Of a stretch of 64,000 nucleotides of DNA, positions 36,935-51,010 are shown one piece after another. The stretch covers positions 12,168,816-12,232,815 of the forward strand of contig NC_081528.1 in the NCBI RefSeq assembly GCF_030273125.1, in the 5' to 3' direction. The notes beneath the pieces were generated by a model. It did not search any database, was not told the DNA's origin, and was given only the letters and a program-made list of their open reading frames with translations. Positions within the stretch are counted from its first letter, which is position 1. Each line of letters starts with the position of its first letter. The DNA is from Centropristis striata. Lineage: Eukaryota; Chordata; Actinopteri; Perciformes; Serranidae. The position numbers and the translations under genes were made by a program.

Positions 36935-39900
36935 TACTGTAAGAGGGTGGAAGTAACACATTACTTTCAGTCTTGTTACTGAAATTGAAATTTTATTTTA
37001 TAATGACTTTGCTGCATTTTCAGCAACATCGATTCCATTCCAGCCTAATCTCTACGTAGGCAATGCAAAAATTGAATAAATGTTAATATTCTAGTGTCTG
37101 CTGGAGCACATGTAAGAGTTATATTGCAAAATATAACAGGAGAAAGTAACAAGTAAAGTAAGCCAGTAAAAAGCAGGTGCACATTAGACTGATTGATATG
37201 CAGTGCAGATTTTTTTTCCATTAGCTGATGTCTTAGCCACATTGTGTCTTCTAGAGCTTAAAAGTAATAAAAAAAAATAACGCCCAGCTGAGCAATAGGA
37301 TGTTCAGAATTATTGAATCAAAAGTAGGAATTGTATTTTACCTGCTTAAAGGGATAAGGTGGAGGGATTAAAGTTTATCATTATATCTTTAAAATGAAAA
37401 AGGTGGAAAAGCTGGTGCCATGGTTAGAGTTTGAAAATAAATATGAATCTTTTTATTCCCTGAATAAATTGAATTTAATTAGGATAAACTATTAAAATCC
37501 TTAAGCAAGTTACAAATAACACTCACAGATTTAATTTGCATCTGTAATCACATTTGATTGGCTGAGAAGCCAGAGTGATGGGAAGCAGCCTAATACTCTT
37601 CATGAACTGTGGATAGAATCAGAAAAGCAGCAGAAAAAAAGAAATGATGATTAAATAAGATGTGATGCTTTCAATTAACAGGTATCATCTATTTACTGCA
37701 CATTTTTCAAAAACTACAATACTTCATCCAAATACCGGATCAAATAGTAAATTACTACACTTAAAATATGAACATGTTTATCTCTGAAATTCCAGCTCTG
37801 ATAATTGATGTTATGCAATCAGATGATCGATTGGCTCGAAAAGAGTAATCACACTATTTTCCTGACTTACTGACTCTCAGAGCACAATAACTTTTTAATT
37901 CTGAGAACACCGCCGGTGGGAGCGATCCATTGCATAATTATATAAAAAAGACCTATTTCATAATCATCTATTTATAGAAGATATGAATGTTGAATCTGTT
38001 TTGTAATCTGATGTTCTCCAAACTATGTTTTATTATCAAGCATTTTAACAGTACTGTACAGATATAAACTTTGTAAATATAAGAACAAGTTGTGCCACAG
38101 AGAGGATGAAAATCAGATTTTCAGTCATTGCAATCCTTTCACTCTGGAACGGAAATAGAAATAGATTTGGATTCATATACCGATCAAAGGAAACCAGATA
38201 AATGCATTATAGTCTCAGGGTTGAGTAGCTATTTTAATGCATTTTGGGTACGTAAATTCAAGCTTTTGTTATTTTCCATGGAAAAGGGCGAGTGAGTAAG
38301 AGGTTAACCAGAACAAAGCCAAAGGTTTCATTTTTCACAGGTGGCTTCCAGGTGAAAGTGATCTTCACTGTCAATTGAAAATGAGAAACCTGCTCATATT
38401 ACCTTAATTGTTACTACGTTTCTTTTTGCTAATGATAAAAAATAAAAAAATAAAAGCTTTTTGATGAGGTTAATGTGAAGTCAAAGCAAGAGAAACGTAA
38501 CCTTCATTAATGTCCAATTACTGGCATTTATCTAATCCTTTTGAATCATCTCTCATGGTCTTTATCAACAAATTTAAGCAATTTTGATTCAGTTGTTATA
38601 GTCTCATTATGTGACCTTAACATGGGTAAGGTGATGCTCATGGCTAAAATGTTTAAACACGATTTACAATCTTGAATATATGCTTTTGGTTTGTGCAGTG
38701 GAAAAAAACTAAAATAATCTTTGTAGGAAACAGTACAGTTGCTCATATCTTGCTTAATCGGATAATATCCACAAATAAATATATTTGTTGGTGCGTTTGA
38801 ACCAAACATGCAATTATTAGGAATAAAAAAATGTCATTATACTGCATCAGAAATCTCAGTTGAGAGATTAATGGCTGTAATTTATGTCCCAGAACAAAGT
38901 GTTTACAGAAATAATAGAGCTTTTTTTTTTTTGCATAAATTAAGATTTGATGTTTTTAAAGAGATTTTTTTTTTTTTACTAATTCAAAGAGACTTTTTTC
39001 TCTCTCTTGGATGAGTGTGAGAGGTGAATTTGTTGTGACTCAAATTTGTAAAACATAAAAAAATAAGACCATAATGGGTAGGTGGATAATTGTTTTCAGG
39101 CACTATATATGACAGCCATCTTTTTGAACAACAAGCTGCAGAATATTCCAGATGCAGTATATTTACATGGTTTTAATTTGTATTTACAGTACGTTCTTTG
39201 TACTCTGCAAAGTGGTTTGTGATGAATGTGTCAGGCAGCATTTTATGAATAAATTGGACGTGACTTGATTTGGTTGTTCTGTTAGATTTCTTGAACACCC
39301 AGCACAGTCTATTCATGTGCTGTCAGATGTGTTTGTAGTGAGCTACAAGATAGATGCTCAGTGGTTAACACCCCCCATCCCATATCTGCCTCCTATACCT
39401 GCACTGAAAAAATGTTCCTGTCTTGTTTAAAAATGTAATACATTTCCACCTTGCTGTATTTTTCCATCTAACACCTTTCTGTCGAATGTGATAATTCAAG
39501 TCACACAGGAGCATTTTTTCCTGCTACTCCTGTCAGCACGCAGTGGCTTTGACCCTTACACTTTTAACTGTGGCGGCTTTTACTGTTAAAGAGGAAATTG
39601 CATTTCACTGTTGAGTCATCTCGTATAAGAGGTAAAACATCTAAAATGTGAATGTGAAGGCTTTTCTCTTCACCGTGAGTGTTACATTTTTATAGTCAGG
39701 AGGCAGAGATGCAGAGTAACGCTGGCAAGGTTTCAGATCAGCAGGTTGCAGAGCTCAGCTTTCATTATAAAGAGGAAGAGGCATTCCCTTTTTATTAATG
39801 ATACCAAGGATTTGTCCTCTGTTCATGTACAGTTTGCATTTAGTTTGTTAAACAAAACTAAAATGGAAAAAAGAAAGAATGGGGCAAATTAAAAGCAAAA

Positions 39901-41317
39901 TATCCGGTCTAATGCTCCAGTATGAAACTAAAATGACTGCACATATTACATACTGAGAGCTACATGACGAGTTGTTAATATTGACTAAAAAGGGGTGAAC
40001 TTTTTAAATATACAACGTGGCATGACACGTTTTTTTTTTTTCAAGACTTCACTTGTGCTTTGCATTTCAGAGGAAGGACTATGGAACGGACTCATTGATG
40101 TGGAAGGAAAGTCATCAATGTTTTAAACATAGTGGGTTAGTCTGCTCCACAGGGTTGAAAAAGCTCTTATGCCTTAAATAGCTTCTCATAAAATGTTCAC
40201 GAGTTGTTTATGCCACCAGGAGTTAAAGTGTTGTCACAGTGGTGCAATTAGCATACGTCTGGGAGGGGGGGTGCACTCCAGCAGGTGATAACACGACACC
40301 TCCGTAACGTTGCTGATGGATACAGCTTTGTGAGCAGGTCTGGTCCTCGGGGGCAGAGAGAACGAGTCTTTGACTTGTCGTGCGTATAAGTTGAAAATAA
40401 CAAAGCTACAACCTGCTGCCTTTCTGACGCTTAATACCACCAGACAACAATTTTTAACCACACGAGGAGGATCTTTGCCAAGAATACTTGCAGTGAAGTT
40501 TCTGCATACATCTCCATATTTCAAAACAGAGAAATTGACAGCAGAGTATGAGAAAGTGATAAGTATGCACATTTAAACATGCATACATGGAATAATCTTA
40601 AGCTGTGCAAACTTCCCATTAGACACAGGAGCTGTGCAGTGTGAAATGTGGTGGTAGTAGCTGTAGGTTTGAAGGTAAACCCTCAAGTAGCTTCTCAAAG
40701 TAATATGTGGAAGTCAGAAACATTGCTTCAAGCTTAATTTTAATATAGAGTGCATCCTTTGGCAGTGCAGTTGTTTTCAGGCTCGACTTTGAATTGATAG
40801 CCCAAGGGTAACTACACAGAGCCAAACAAAACAAAATAAATCATTTCTAAATAAATTAGAGGGACATTTTTCACCATCTTAACAGTATGTACAGACACCA
40901 GTTTGAGTTATTACCTCAAATTATGAAATTAGCTCTGTCTTCATGTGAAAAATCGATTGTAGCGTTCTGCACTTACAGGTTTGTTGAAGGGTCTCTGGGG
41001 CCCAGTTCACGCTTTGTATTAACATGTTCTGGGTGATCTGATCACAAGAGGACAGCTTTAGGGTGTGATCGCACTCAAGGCAGTGAGAATACATTTGAGA
41101 TCTGATTGCTAAGATCACATTCAGGGGTATTCTGGGCTGCATATGGCCATATTCTTGCGTCCTGGACCACTTTAAGGACTGAGCTTAGGAAATGCATTTC
41201 TGCCTGCCTGCTGCTGTATTTCTTATGTTACAGAAACCACAGAGAGTGACACCTTTGCTTTGGATGTTATTATCATATTGACAGTGATGTTGGTGTTGTT
41301 CTGCATAGATCTGACAC

Positions 41318-41758
41318 TAGCCGCGTTTCCATTAAAGTCAAATCTAACTTTGAAGCAAAATGTCATTAAACTTCCCTTCAGTTCACGTAATAAATTAGGA
41401 ATGTTTCCATCAATCGGTTTAAAGAGAATAAACAAAGCTGCATAAACATACTTTGGTCGGACAACTTTGGCCACCCATGAGAGAAAATATGTCTTCAGGA
41501 ATTTGATTCAGTTGGGCAACTTATAATTGTTCTTTCATGTCCACTTGACCGGCAGGGTAGAAACAGTCATGTGAGTTTATTGTCCACTACATCGTTTCCA
41601 TCTCCCACTTAGCACATTAAATATTTTTTAGAAAAAGGCGAAAAAAACACCTCAAACTAAAATAAACTAAACTTTGTATGTGTATTGTGTTTCCATCAAG
41701 CTTTTCTCATGCGAACCTTCAAAATGCGCATCGAAATTTATTGATAGAAACGCGACTA
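41318..41758. mobile_element. MITE with CGCGTTTC inverted ends (about 440 bp)
   Basis: The left end TAGCCGCGTTTCCATTAAAG pairs with the complement of the right end TTGATAGAAACGCGACTA. Interior words GTTTCCATCAA recur near both arms. No transposase frame or sure target duplication. Just upstream (40998-41160), GTATTAACATGTTCTGGGTG and GATCTGATCACAAG resemble another fish MITE half, which I could not delimit. Confidence 0.6.
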
Positions 41759-43186
41759 CTGTGATCTGTCGCCTAAATTCCACCTCAGTTCCCTGAAGCT
41801 CTGTGTCCTCAGTGTCCTTGCAAAGGTGCTGATGTCAGCAGCCTGGAGGTCTGCAGGGACCCCAATTTACATGTATGTATTTTACTGGACATTCCTGTAA
41901 TCTTATATTGCAATGGCCGCTCTATTAGCCATAGTTCTTTCCTTGTTACTAGTCCAACATAAAATCTACAAGGTTCTGTTGTGCATACTGACAGCTAAAG
42001 ACGGCTGGAAATGAAGCCATTAAATTTCAACCTGAACATATATGTCACAAATAATTTATTATCAACAAATTGGTGACATTCAGGAACCTGCTGCTCCTGA
42101 GACACTACTAATGGTCACAGTTAAATAATTGCGGGAGAAAACCCTGAGTGACAGCGGGTTGAATGAATACATTAAATCTTTTCTTTGCATGACAACAGGT
42201 TGGCTAAAAATACACCTAACTGCTGCCGCTACTGTAGATGTTTATGTATTCCAGCATATGCAGCCCTCCACACGGCCTTATGTACCTGCACAACATCTGC
42301 TGAAGCTTTCAAAGAACTAAATCGAGCAAAGTATCAACCGGCATACGGGAGTGTGACATTGTTTATGTGCAATGTAAAGTTTTAGCATTGTTTTAGTAGT
42401 TGTTTATTCTGATTTGCATCCCCTTGTACTCGTTCATGGGCCTTGTGGGCCAGCTTAACGCCACACCGAGTGAGCTTAGAGCCTCTGACTGTTGTTTACC
42501 ACACTCTGGTCTGTCCCTCAGGACCCGGAGCTGCTGTAATGGAAAACATCAGATGGGTACTAGACAAACCTTCTTAGTTTAGAAGGAGAAGAAGGAAAAA
42601 GCCACGGCAGAAATAGGAAAGTATAGCTTGTTGGAAAAGATTCATGCCCAAGAGTGAATTTCCCTTAAAACATTGGGGTATATTGCTTAAGTGGTTTTGA
42701 GCATTTAGATTCAGCGCGAGCACCAGAGACATCTGAAAGGAGCTTTACAAAGAGGGCAGGCTGTTACACACATTTTTAAAGAGCAGTCCCCATTTTATTG
42801 CTCTGTGTTTTTTTTCTTCTTTTGCTGCGATAGCGAGACTTTAATCCATCTGCAATGACAATCTGATTATGTCGACCATGTCCAAGTACGTCTGTTATCC
42901 TTTTACACAGTGTCACCTCATTATGCATGCATCAAAGGACGATGCCCTTCAAATGATGGACTGGAGTCACATATGTCGGGATCTTGGTGTTGCCTACACG
43001 CTCTGACTAAAGGTTAACATTTTACCTGTGCACGCTGCATTTTCTGCCTGCTTTGTTTTTAATGAGATAATTCCGACCAATTTTCTTTGCATCTGAAGTG
43101 GCTCTCCACACAAAGTCCTGTAATAACAAATCAGACAAAAAATTTGATCAAACAAGGTTAGATTTGCAGTGTCTTATGCTTAGTAG

Positions 43187-43809
43187 GTTTACATGACACT
43201 TGAAAAAAAATAATTATTGCCTTAATCTGACTATAACTGGACAACTGAAGTACATTTAGATGTGTTAGTCTGACTAATGTCAGAGTTCTCCAACTCCGAA
43301 TGAGACACCCAGATAATGCGATTGGAAATCTATCTTCGCCGGTATGTATGACAAGACAAAGCATGTGCACATGTTCCACCACCCCAACCCCCCGCGGTGG
43401 CGTATGACCCCGGAAAACAAAAACATCCAAGAAAGCCGGTTGCAGTAGCCGGTCACAGTAGTGGGTCGGTATGGATGGCCCAAAGTGTCGAACCAAAGCC
43501 AGGCTACTGTTGTAGCCCTCCAACAGTATTCAGCGATCTTATCTGCCCCTCAAAATCACCATCCATCTTGTTGTTCTTGTTGTTTTAAATTCCGGTTTCC
43601 CACCTTTCTCCACTTATCATTATGTAATGGTCAACCGGAAAGGGGGCCGTATTAACCCGTCAAAATGAAGCATATCTCCACCTAGTGTTGAGGAGGACAC
43701 GTTACCTTCAGTTATTCGATTTTCTCAGTTGCATAAAAACTGGGACATGGACAGAAGTCCGATTTGACGTCAATTTTAAGCAAAGCTTGATTAAACCGTG
43801 CATGTAAAT
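43187..43809. mobile_element. MITE, GTTTACATG inverted ends, copy 2
   Basis: Same family and orientation as 1620-2199, with GTTTACATGACACTTGAAAA at the left and GTGCATGTAAAT at the right. It is about 40 bp longer, mainly through an extra stretch near 43640-43685. The 121-codon minus-strand frame at 43158-43523 is a repeat by-product that parallels the one in copy 1. Confidence 0.75.
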
Positions 43810-44708
43810 GCACACAGAAGAAGTTGTTGAATTTACTGTAGTAATGTAGCCTAATTGTTCTGTTTTTTAAGGGCTTCAGTCATAAAGTCAGGAATTATTT
43901 TTTCTATATAAAGGATCAGGTAATTGCCTGTTGTGAGTCTCGCAGTTATCAAGTGTTGACAGAATTTCCAGGTAAACTTGTTAGTCAGTGTTTGAAGCTA
44001 TTGTTAGCGCAAACAGCTATAGAATTTAATAGCTATTTAATTTCACTTAATTAGATGTCATCAGACATATCACAACATTGTCCTTATTACAGTTAGTGGG
44101 CAGCCATGCTGATGTTATCAGCAAGCACTTTGACTGAATGTTTTGATTATATTTCAATTGTATTCAGTGATGTTAAAATATGCCACTGTGATAATTGTTT
44201 ATATTTACTATAAATATGGGGACATTGTGTAGTAACAAGATACAATCTTGACAATGCTTGGTACAATATCTGATACAAATCTCTTTACTTTCCAGAAAAA
44301 CTAAAATAAATCTGTACTTATTTTATTAAAACAAACCAAATACATGTTTATTTTGATCCTTAAAATGTCAAACTTAACCCCAAATTCAAAAGAAAGCCAA
44401 TGAATAAAGTCATAATCGCTCTCTTGTAGGGCTGCAACTACTAATCGCTTAAGTTAAATATAATAATAGATGGCAACAAACTTCATCTTCGAGTACTTTG
44501 GTCTATGTTATGATCATACATGTTGTACTCCAGTGTTTTTGATTTAATTTCAGCTTCTTTGCATGAGCTAAATCACCGGTGTTTGTCAGATTCGGCAGAA
44601 AATTGACCGTTTACCGCCGTTATTAACTCAAACACAGTATAAATTGAGTAGGATAGACCTGTTTAAATACAGATTATTTTATGTATTCTGAATAATATGC
44701 CAGCTGCT

Positions 44709-44901
44709 GATAGGAGGCCCCAGGGAAGACCCAGAACACGGTGGAAGGATTATATCCCTCGCCTGGCCTGAGAATGCCTCGAGGTCCCCCAGGAAGAGCT
44801 GGACATTGTGGCTAGGGAGAGGGACGCCTGGAATGCCCTGTTTAGAGTGCTGCCCCCGCGACCCGGCCCCGGATAAGCGGAGGAAAATGGATGGATGGAT
44901 G
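44709..44901 (+). mobile_element. LINE 3' end fragment
   Basis: CCAGGGAAGACCCAGAACACGG, read in two parts, is followed by CCTCGCCTGGCCTGAGAATG, GAGGGACGCCTGGAATGC and CGACCCGGCCCCGGATAAGC. It ends with AAAATGGATGGATGGAT. Translated, the first part gives GRPRTRWKDY-like and RERDAWNALF-like peptides, the C-terminal end of a LINE reverse-transcriptase ORF with small breaks. The ATGG-unit tail marks the 3' end. It is strongly 5'-truncated. The clade is not decided. Confidence 0.75.
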
Positions 44902-45339
44902 AATAATATGCATTAAATAATAAAATGCAGTTTTTTTTTCATTGTACCAGATTAACAATCTATTATTGAAGTGAAGGCATATTTACAAAATACTTTAGTT
45001 GCAACTCTACTCTCTTGTTTTCCTTTTTAATTTTATGTTGCAGCAGTTTGTGCTGACATCCCATCCTACATTATATCTTATATATCATAGTGTATCACCA
45101 CAGATGTTACTGTAATATAGTGTTTTGTGTTGTGTCTTGTAATAAAATAAGCAGCACAACATAAATAAACCTACCTCTACCGTGATCTCTGCCCTTAGTA
45201 GGTGTTTACAAGTACAGTTACAGCTCAAATTCCTCACAACAGCCCTTGGGTTCACATTCAACTTTGAGCATCATGTATTTCTGCCCATGCTCTGAAAAAG
45301 TAATAGGTCATCAATAAATGAATGGCCGTGCGCAACTTC

Positions 45340-45560
45340 TCATTTGTCTCTGATGTCAGCTGATGACCGGACTCTTGGATGTGCATACTGATAACAAATG
45401 ACTGCGCCCTTCGCTGACCCTGCTGGTGGCTGAGGATGCCTGACTGTGCGACACAAATTCACTGAATAATCATTATGCCAGGGCACCGCAGGGATTTAAT
45501 AAACTAGCAAATTGACTGGCTCCAATCAGGTCACAGTGTACACACTCGTATCTCGTCGAA
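45340..45560. promoter_or_regulatory. Candidate conserved noncoding block in intron 2
   Basis: Repeat-free, moderate G+C, with TGATGTCAGCTGATGACC, GAATAATCATTATGCC and GGGATTTAATAAACT. No coding frame. Proposed from composition and homeodomain-type words only. Confidence 0.2.
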
Positions 45561-47769
45561 ACCCTCTGTGACGGCTGGAGGATAATGCAGGACTGTGTTT
45601 GTGTGTGTGTGGAGGGGGATGTGAGTGGAGCTTAATGATTTAAGTTAGTGTGTTTAACAGAGAGCCAACTGCTAAAACTTATATTCATGTGCATGTGTTA
45701 ATTGAAAGCCGTAAACTCTCAAAAGAGAATTCCAGGATTTAAATACAACCTGATTTCTCCATGGTGCAGCTTTAAAGTTTCACAATGTGTGTTTCTCTAT
45801 TCTCATGTGATCATATTAACTTGTACTTGAAAAATACATTTTGCATTGATGTGTGTTTTAGCTGGTTACAGGATTATATGAGGCTCTGAAAAAAGACAAA
45901 GGGTTTTGAATTTGATTTTTAAAGCAGACGGTTCCAAACCTTGCAACGTGTGATGCATCTGAGCCACAAAGCAGAGCCACTTCTAATGCATTGCTCTAAC
46001 TATTTGCTTAGGCGTATCTGTGAACACTGGGTGTTCATCTTGCTTTGCGTTTGAGTTTATATATCAGGAGACCATTCTGCTCAAAGCCAAATGCATCATA
46101 GATCGTAATTAATTCAGTGAAGCACCACTCTCTAGTCAATATTTATTGGTCAGTGAAACACAGTGTGTGCAATGTGAGAGTGAAGTTTGTGGACGCCAGT
46201 CTGAATGTGCCTCAGTTAAGTTATTTTTCTTTCTCCCATGACAGCTTTACAGTTCAGTTGGAACCTCTTATCTCAAGTAAATGCAGTGCAACACTGTCTT
46301 CTATAAATTACAGACGTGCAAACTAATTTGCAATGCAAATACGTTTTGAAGGATCGTTCTGTTTTCACACATGTACTGTGTTTTGACATTGTGCAACAGT
46401 GAAGACCACAATTATTCCCCAACTATAATGAGAAACATATTTTGAGGTTTCAAGAGTTGATAGGGCAGGGAAAACAAATAAAATACATTCAATATTTACA
46501 GATAATGTAAATATGAATACTCTGCAGATACATTTGTTACAATTGTTGCTTCTTTTCACATATATAAATGTCTGGATCCTCTAAGTATGTCATTTATACG
46601 AAGATTACAAATGGAAGCCAGTATTGTTGAAATAAAAGACTGAAAAGTTGCCAAATGGATCATGTGACAATAACACAATTAAGTCATTATTTTGATATTC
46701 CACATATAAAGAATTTAGCTGAACAGGTTTGTGTTTTTATGGCCAACATGTTGCCTAATTAGACAATAAGAATAAACAAGTAACGTTGTTGTTCCATCTG
46801 GAGTCTTTATTCAGACCACCTGATGAATGTGACTCTGTTTTTCTCTCTCACCAACCCGAGAGAAAAATATCTGGTTATGGCTAAATGCATTATGTTCTTC
46901 AAAAGGTAGTCGCTAACTTTGTCTGCCATTTGGTGCTGGGCCTTAGGGCTAAGATAGAGGAGAAGTCACAGCGCCATTTTGTGTCATGTCTTCGGGGTAC
47001 AATCAGCACAGTTAAATCTGGTCTGCACAAATTCACGATGCACAACCACAGAAAATGGAGCTGTTTGTTTCATTTCACTGATGTGACTGCAGTCAGCCAT
47101 GAGTCTTAACATATTTTAAACATATTGTAAAGATACAAGGAGGTTGTTTAACAATAGATGCTGCTATTTTGCAGCATCAACAGTTTTTGCACTTTCAGAT
47201 GCAGCCAAAGAACGTGAGCGGACAGGTGCTAGCGCCATCTACTGTAACCCCTCAACATCACAGCTCCAGTTACATTGTGCATATGATATAACACATAGCT
47301 CCTATTGGGATCAGAGAGTGTGTCTAAGCATCCATTAAATACCTGTGGCACTAGGCAGGAACCGTAGCACAGCTTTTTTTTAGCTTGACACAAGTAAAAC
47401 ATTCATACCATAAATGCGCTTGTCATTAAACAAAATATATAATGAGATAGAAAATATCTTTTTTCTGGCTTTAGACATGGTTAAGTACATTTTTAATGAA
47501 AATGTAGTCATTGTGGGACACATCTTATATCTCTTATATTGCGCCATTATGGCTTGGGTGACTCCTTGGAGTGTCTGTTAGTCCAACCAAACGCTGAACA
47601 AGACAAGAATGAACAAAGTGAAAATACAGTGTGAAAGGGTCAAAGTTATGAGATCAAACTGGTAAATGTGTGTAATGTGCTTTCTTTCTTCTTTTTTTTT
47701 TACTTTATTGACACAGTGCCGTGGACACACATTGCTTTTCTTCTCTCCTGATCATACAGTCTATGCTCC

Positions 47770-48112
47770 TGATGATGTTAGTGACCTGTCAATCAAAGGT
47801 AGCCACGCCTCAAATCATATGATTCTTTATCTTCTATTTTATTCTAAATGGGGCCATTATTTGAACTATGAACATCAAATTGTATTGAAGAAGATTTTTT
47901 ACTAGCGATTGAGACCATAGTGTTGTCCTAAAAAAAATTTCTGAGGTAACAAATGAAGTGAGAAGTTTTCTCATTTTGCATTGAAATGAATGGACCAAAA
48001 TGCTTTTGCAGCCGCTGTCAGCACACCCTACTGAAATTTTCGGTAGAATGCAGGCTTAAGGCACTTCCTGGTTTGCCTCACTGCTCAGACCCGGAGGTTG
48101 CCGACTGGGTTA
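47770..48112 (+). repeat. Dispersed fish repeat (class unknown)
   Basis: The series CCTGTCAATCAAAGGTAGCC, GATTGAGACCATAG, AACAAATGAAGTGAGAAG, AGGCTTAAGGCACTTCCTGG and CAGACCCGGAGGTTGCC follows the order of a very abundant fish interspersed sequence that I recognise. No ends or duplications could be seen here. Confidence 0.5.
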
Positions 48113-49739
48113 AACAGACCATGTTTTAATGATTGGCTAGCTAAAAAATCTGGAATTGCATAGACGCTGGTTTAAATTGTCCCCAAGACTTCCAGAGGAG
48201 AAGAGGTCTTTGGAGCCGCTCTGACCTCGTAGTATGAACAACCAGATTGTGCCGTTGGGATAGCGCCGCCTGCAGCATGAAACAGACATTAGGTATACAA
48301 GACAAACTTATGATACCCTGATCTCACTAACAAACCAGTATCTTTCATTATCCTTCCATGATGATTAAACATTCTGTATGTTGCTTACTTGATATGCACA
48401 AGGCATGTTATTTGATTTCTATTGTGTCCATTAAAAAATAATTCATAAGACTGTTTAATGAGGATATTTTCTGCATAATAACTTGTATCAAAGCTTTCAC
48501 TCATCAACACTGGAGGGAAAAGAGCTCCGTATGTGAGGAAGTGTGTTTGAACATTTTCAATTTCATTGCAGCCTGAAAACGCTCTGCTCGTCATGTGATA
48601 GATAAGAAAATGCTGAGATATGATTTTATTATTGTAATCTTAATGCTTGTCTTTGAAGGGCAGTACACCAACACTTATGGATACCTTGACCTTTTCACAA
48701 ATAGAATAAGCTGTGGACAAACCTATAATCATTTTCTGTGTAGTCATTGCCAGCCATCCCTTATGTTCATAACTTTACGTAACAGTGCAGCCTTGAGAGG
48801 CATTTGCTCTAATGCTTTTTTTTCCTTTTTTTTTCTCTGCTCATCATACCCGTCCACACTCCCTTGAGGACTATTCCAAAGGGCAATCTAAGAGTGAGCA
48901 AGCTGCTATTAGAAAGCCGATACATTTGATGTGGTTCATGGGTTACTGTACAGACTGATCTGCAGCCTGTCAAGACTTATTAGTGTTCATGCAGGTTGAA
49001 ATGGCAGACCACAACAGAATCCTGTCCTCAGAGAAAATCACACTAATAACTTCTTAAAAAGGAAATTTTTGTTCTCATAAAATCTTTTGTAAATTAACCC
49101 TTCCCCACAATCCTGCAGTATATCAAAGTTTTTAAGAATTTATGTGCTATTTCTCCAAACAACAGCTGCAGAAACCCCACATTCTCCAATGTTTGGCTCT
49201 GTTGTTATCCGTCTTTCCCCCACTGCTCTGCTAATCCCCATAGGGAAATTCTCCTTTTCTTGCCTCCTCCACACAGTGGTCAGGGTTCAGGGTTTGCTGC
49301 AGAATGGCACCCAAGAAGCAGGCTCAGGAGTAAGGGTCTTGCTCAAGGACACCCTTTCAGCAATCCATTTGCTTTGCTTTTCATTCCAAACCCTCAGTCC
49401 TTGGTTCTAATGAATTCTCAATGATTTTTTAGTCCCGGCCACTTTGTATGAGAAAGTATTGGCTCATGTAAAGGTTCCCCTCTAGTCACCTACTGTGGAG
49501 TTATAATTCATATCAAATGAATGTATAAATGAACAGGTAAACTGTGCGACACACTGTCAACATACTGAAATGCTGAAAAATGTGCATTAACGTGGCATGT
49601 GAGGCAGTTTGCACATGCATTTTTAGAAAGGCAATGTGACAGCATTAACACGGTATGAGGGACTGTGTTTTCTAAGTGTACACACAACATCCCATCAGGC
49701 GTGCTCATGATACAGCTATGGTTATTTCAACAAGATGTC

Positions 49740-51010
49740 CAACCTATAGGACAGAATAGGTCGTGTGTCAGTACCACCCATTATAACAAGTATGTACATA
49801 TCGCGACTCGCGTTTTTTCAGCTTGCAGTACAACAGCACGTTCTAAAAATAGCACACACATCATTATACATACACACATTAAACAAGCTGCAGTTTCTGT
49901 GAATTTATGTTATAAAACTACTGACCTAGGTTTAGGGCAAAAAACTGCCTGGTAAGGCTTTATAATACAGGGCTAGTAGCTCGGGTCAGTGCAATATAGT
50001 TTTATAGTTTAAAAAAGCAACAATTATAATATTTTTATGAAATGTAAGTGCAATATTTAAATATATTTCTCTGATGCTGCTCCTGTGCTGTGATGATGAT
50101 GATGATGATGATGATATCTGAGGCTTCAACTAGTTGAAGTTTTAAGTTTTTAGTTTTGGTATGCTGTATGTTTTATTGTCATGTGGAAGTGATTGTGTTG
50201 TGATTGCGTATACTGCATAGTTTTTTGTAGTTTTTTAGTAGAATGTATGAATTTCGTCGTACTGCTGGTATAAATACATTAAAGATTCTATTCTGTTGTA
50301 TCCTATTCTATGAAAGACAGTTTAAACAGCAAATAGATGTACATAAATACCAGAACTTAAGTAATTACGAGGGTGACGGGGCTACTGTCTGCAGTTTGGC
50401 TCCGTCCTCTGCCCAGTCTTGATTCCCACCGGGCGCAGAACGACAGCGTAGAGAGTTATATACACGATTACGATTACAAGAACACACGGAGACCGAAGAT
50501 CCCGCGACAGTGTGTATAAAGTAAACAACAACGACAAACAGCTTACTTTGCTTCTCTGACGTCAAAGATCTGTTGATCTGACCATCTATCCTTATAAAAA
50601 GAATGTGTTATGTGATAAATGATTGTATGCTGTTCCACTTCAACAATCAGTCTCTCGTCGTCCGTGTCGTCGACCCTCTGATAACCTTTGATTGATTGAT
50701 TGCTGATCTGGTGCCCCCGGTCATAATGTAATGTTGATGTGGAGTAGTTTTAGGCTACATGAACTGCGTATTTTGTTTTATTTTGAAAGGGGGCGGAAGT
50801 GTATTACATTGATTCTGTGTCTGATTTCCTGTCTGGTGCAATCTGCTCCATTGGGCTTGACGTGGAAATCAGGCTTAAGTGGCTTAAAAATATGAGTAAC
50901 ATAAAAACGTAAATTCCGCTCAAAAACGTGATTCATATAACTTACATAAACAACGTAACTTCAGATAAAGATTGTTGACTTAAGTTTTCGACCCATCCAC
51001 CACCCTCCAA
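49740..51010 (+). repeat. Interspersed repeat family copy, longest in window
   Basis: Starts near GGTCGTGTGTCAGTACCACC (49758) and ends near CGACCCATCCACCACCCTCC (50990-51009). The left 200 bp match 28735-28939, and the middle (50310-50390) matches 28490-28560 and 30512-30570. 50398-50855 matches 5530-6000, which links all four copies to one family. A later insertion appears to occupy roughly 49965-50310: the family sequence jumps from GGCTTTATA to AAAGACAGTTTAAACAG, and the inserted piece ends in TTCTATTCTG and TCCTATTCTA units like a retroposon tail. Confidence 0.6.
50091..50115. repeat. (GAT)n microsatellite
   Basis: Eight consecutive GAT units within the insertion that interrupts the surrounding repeat. 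Confidence 0.9.
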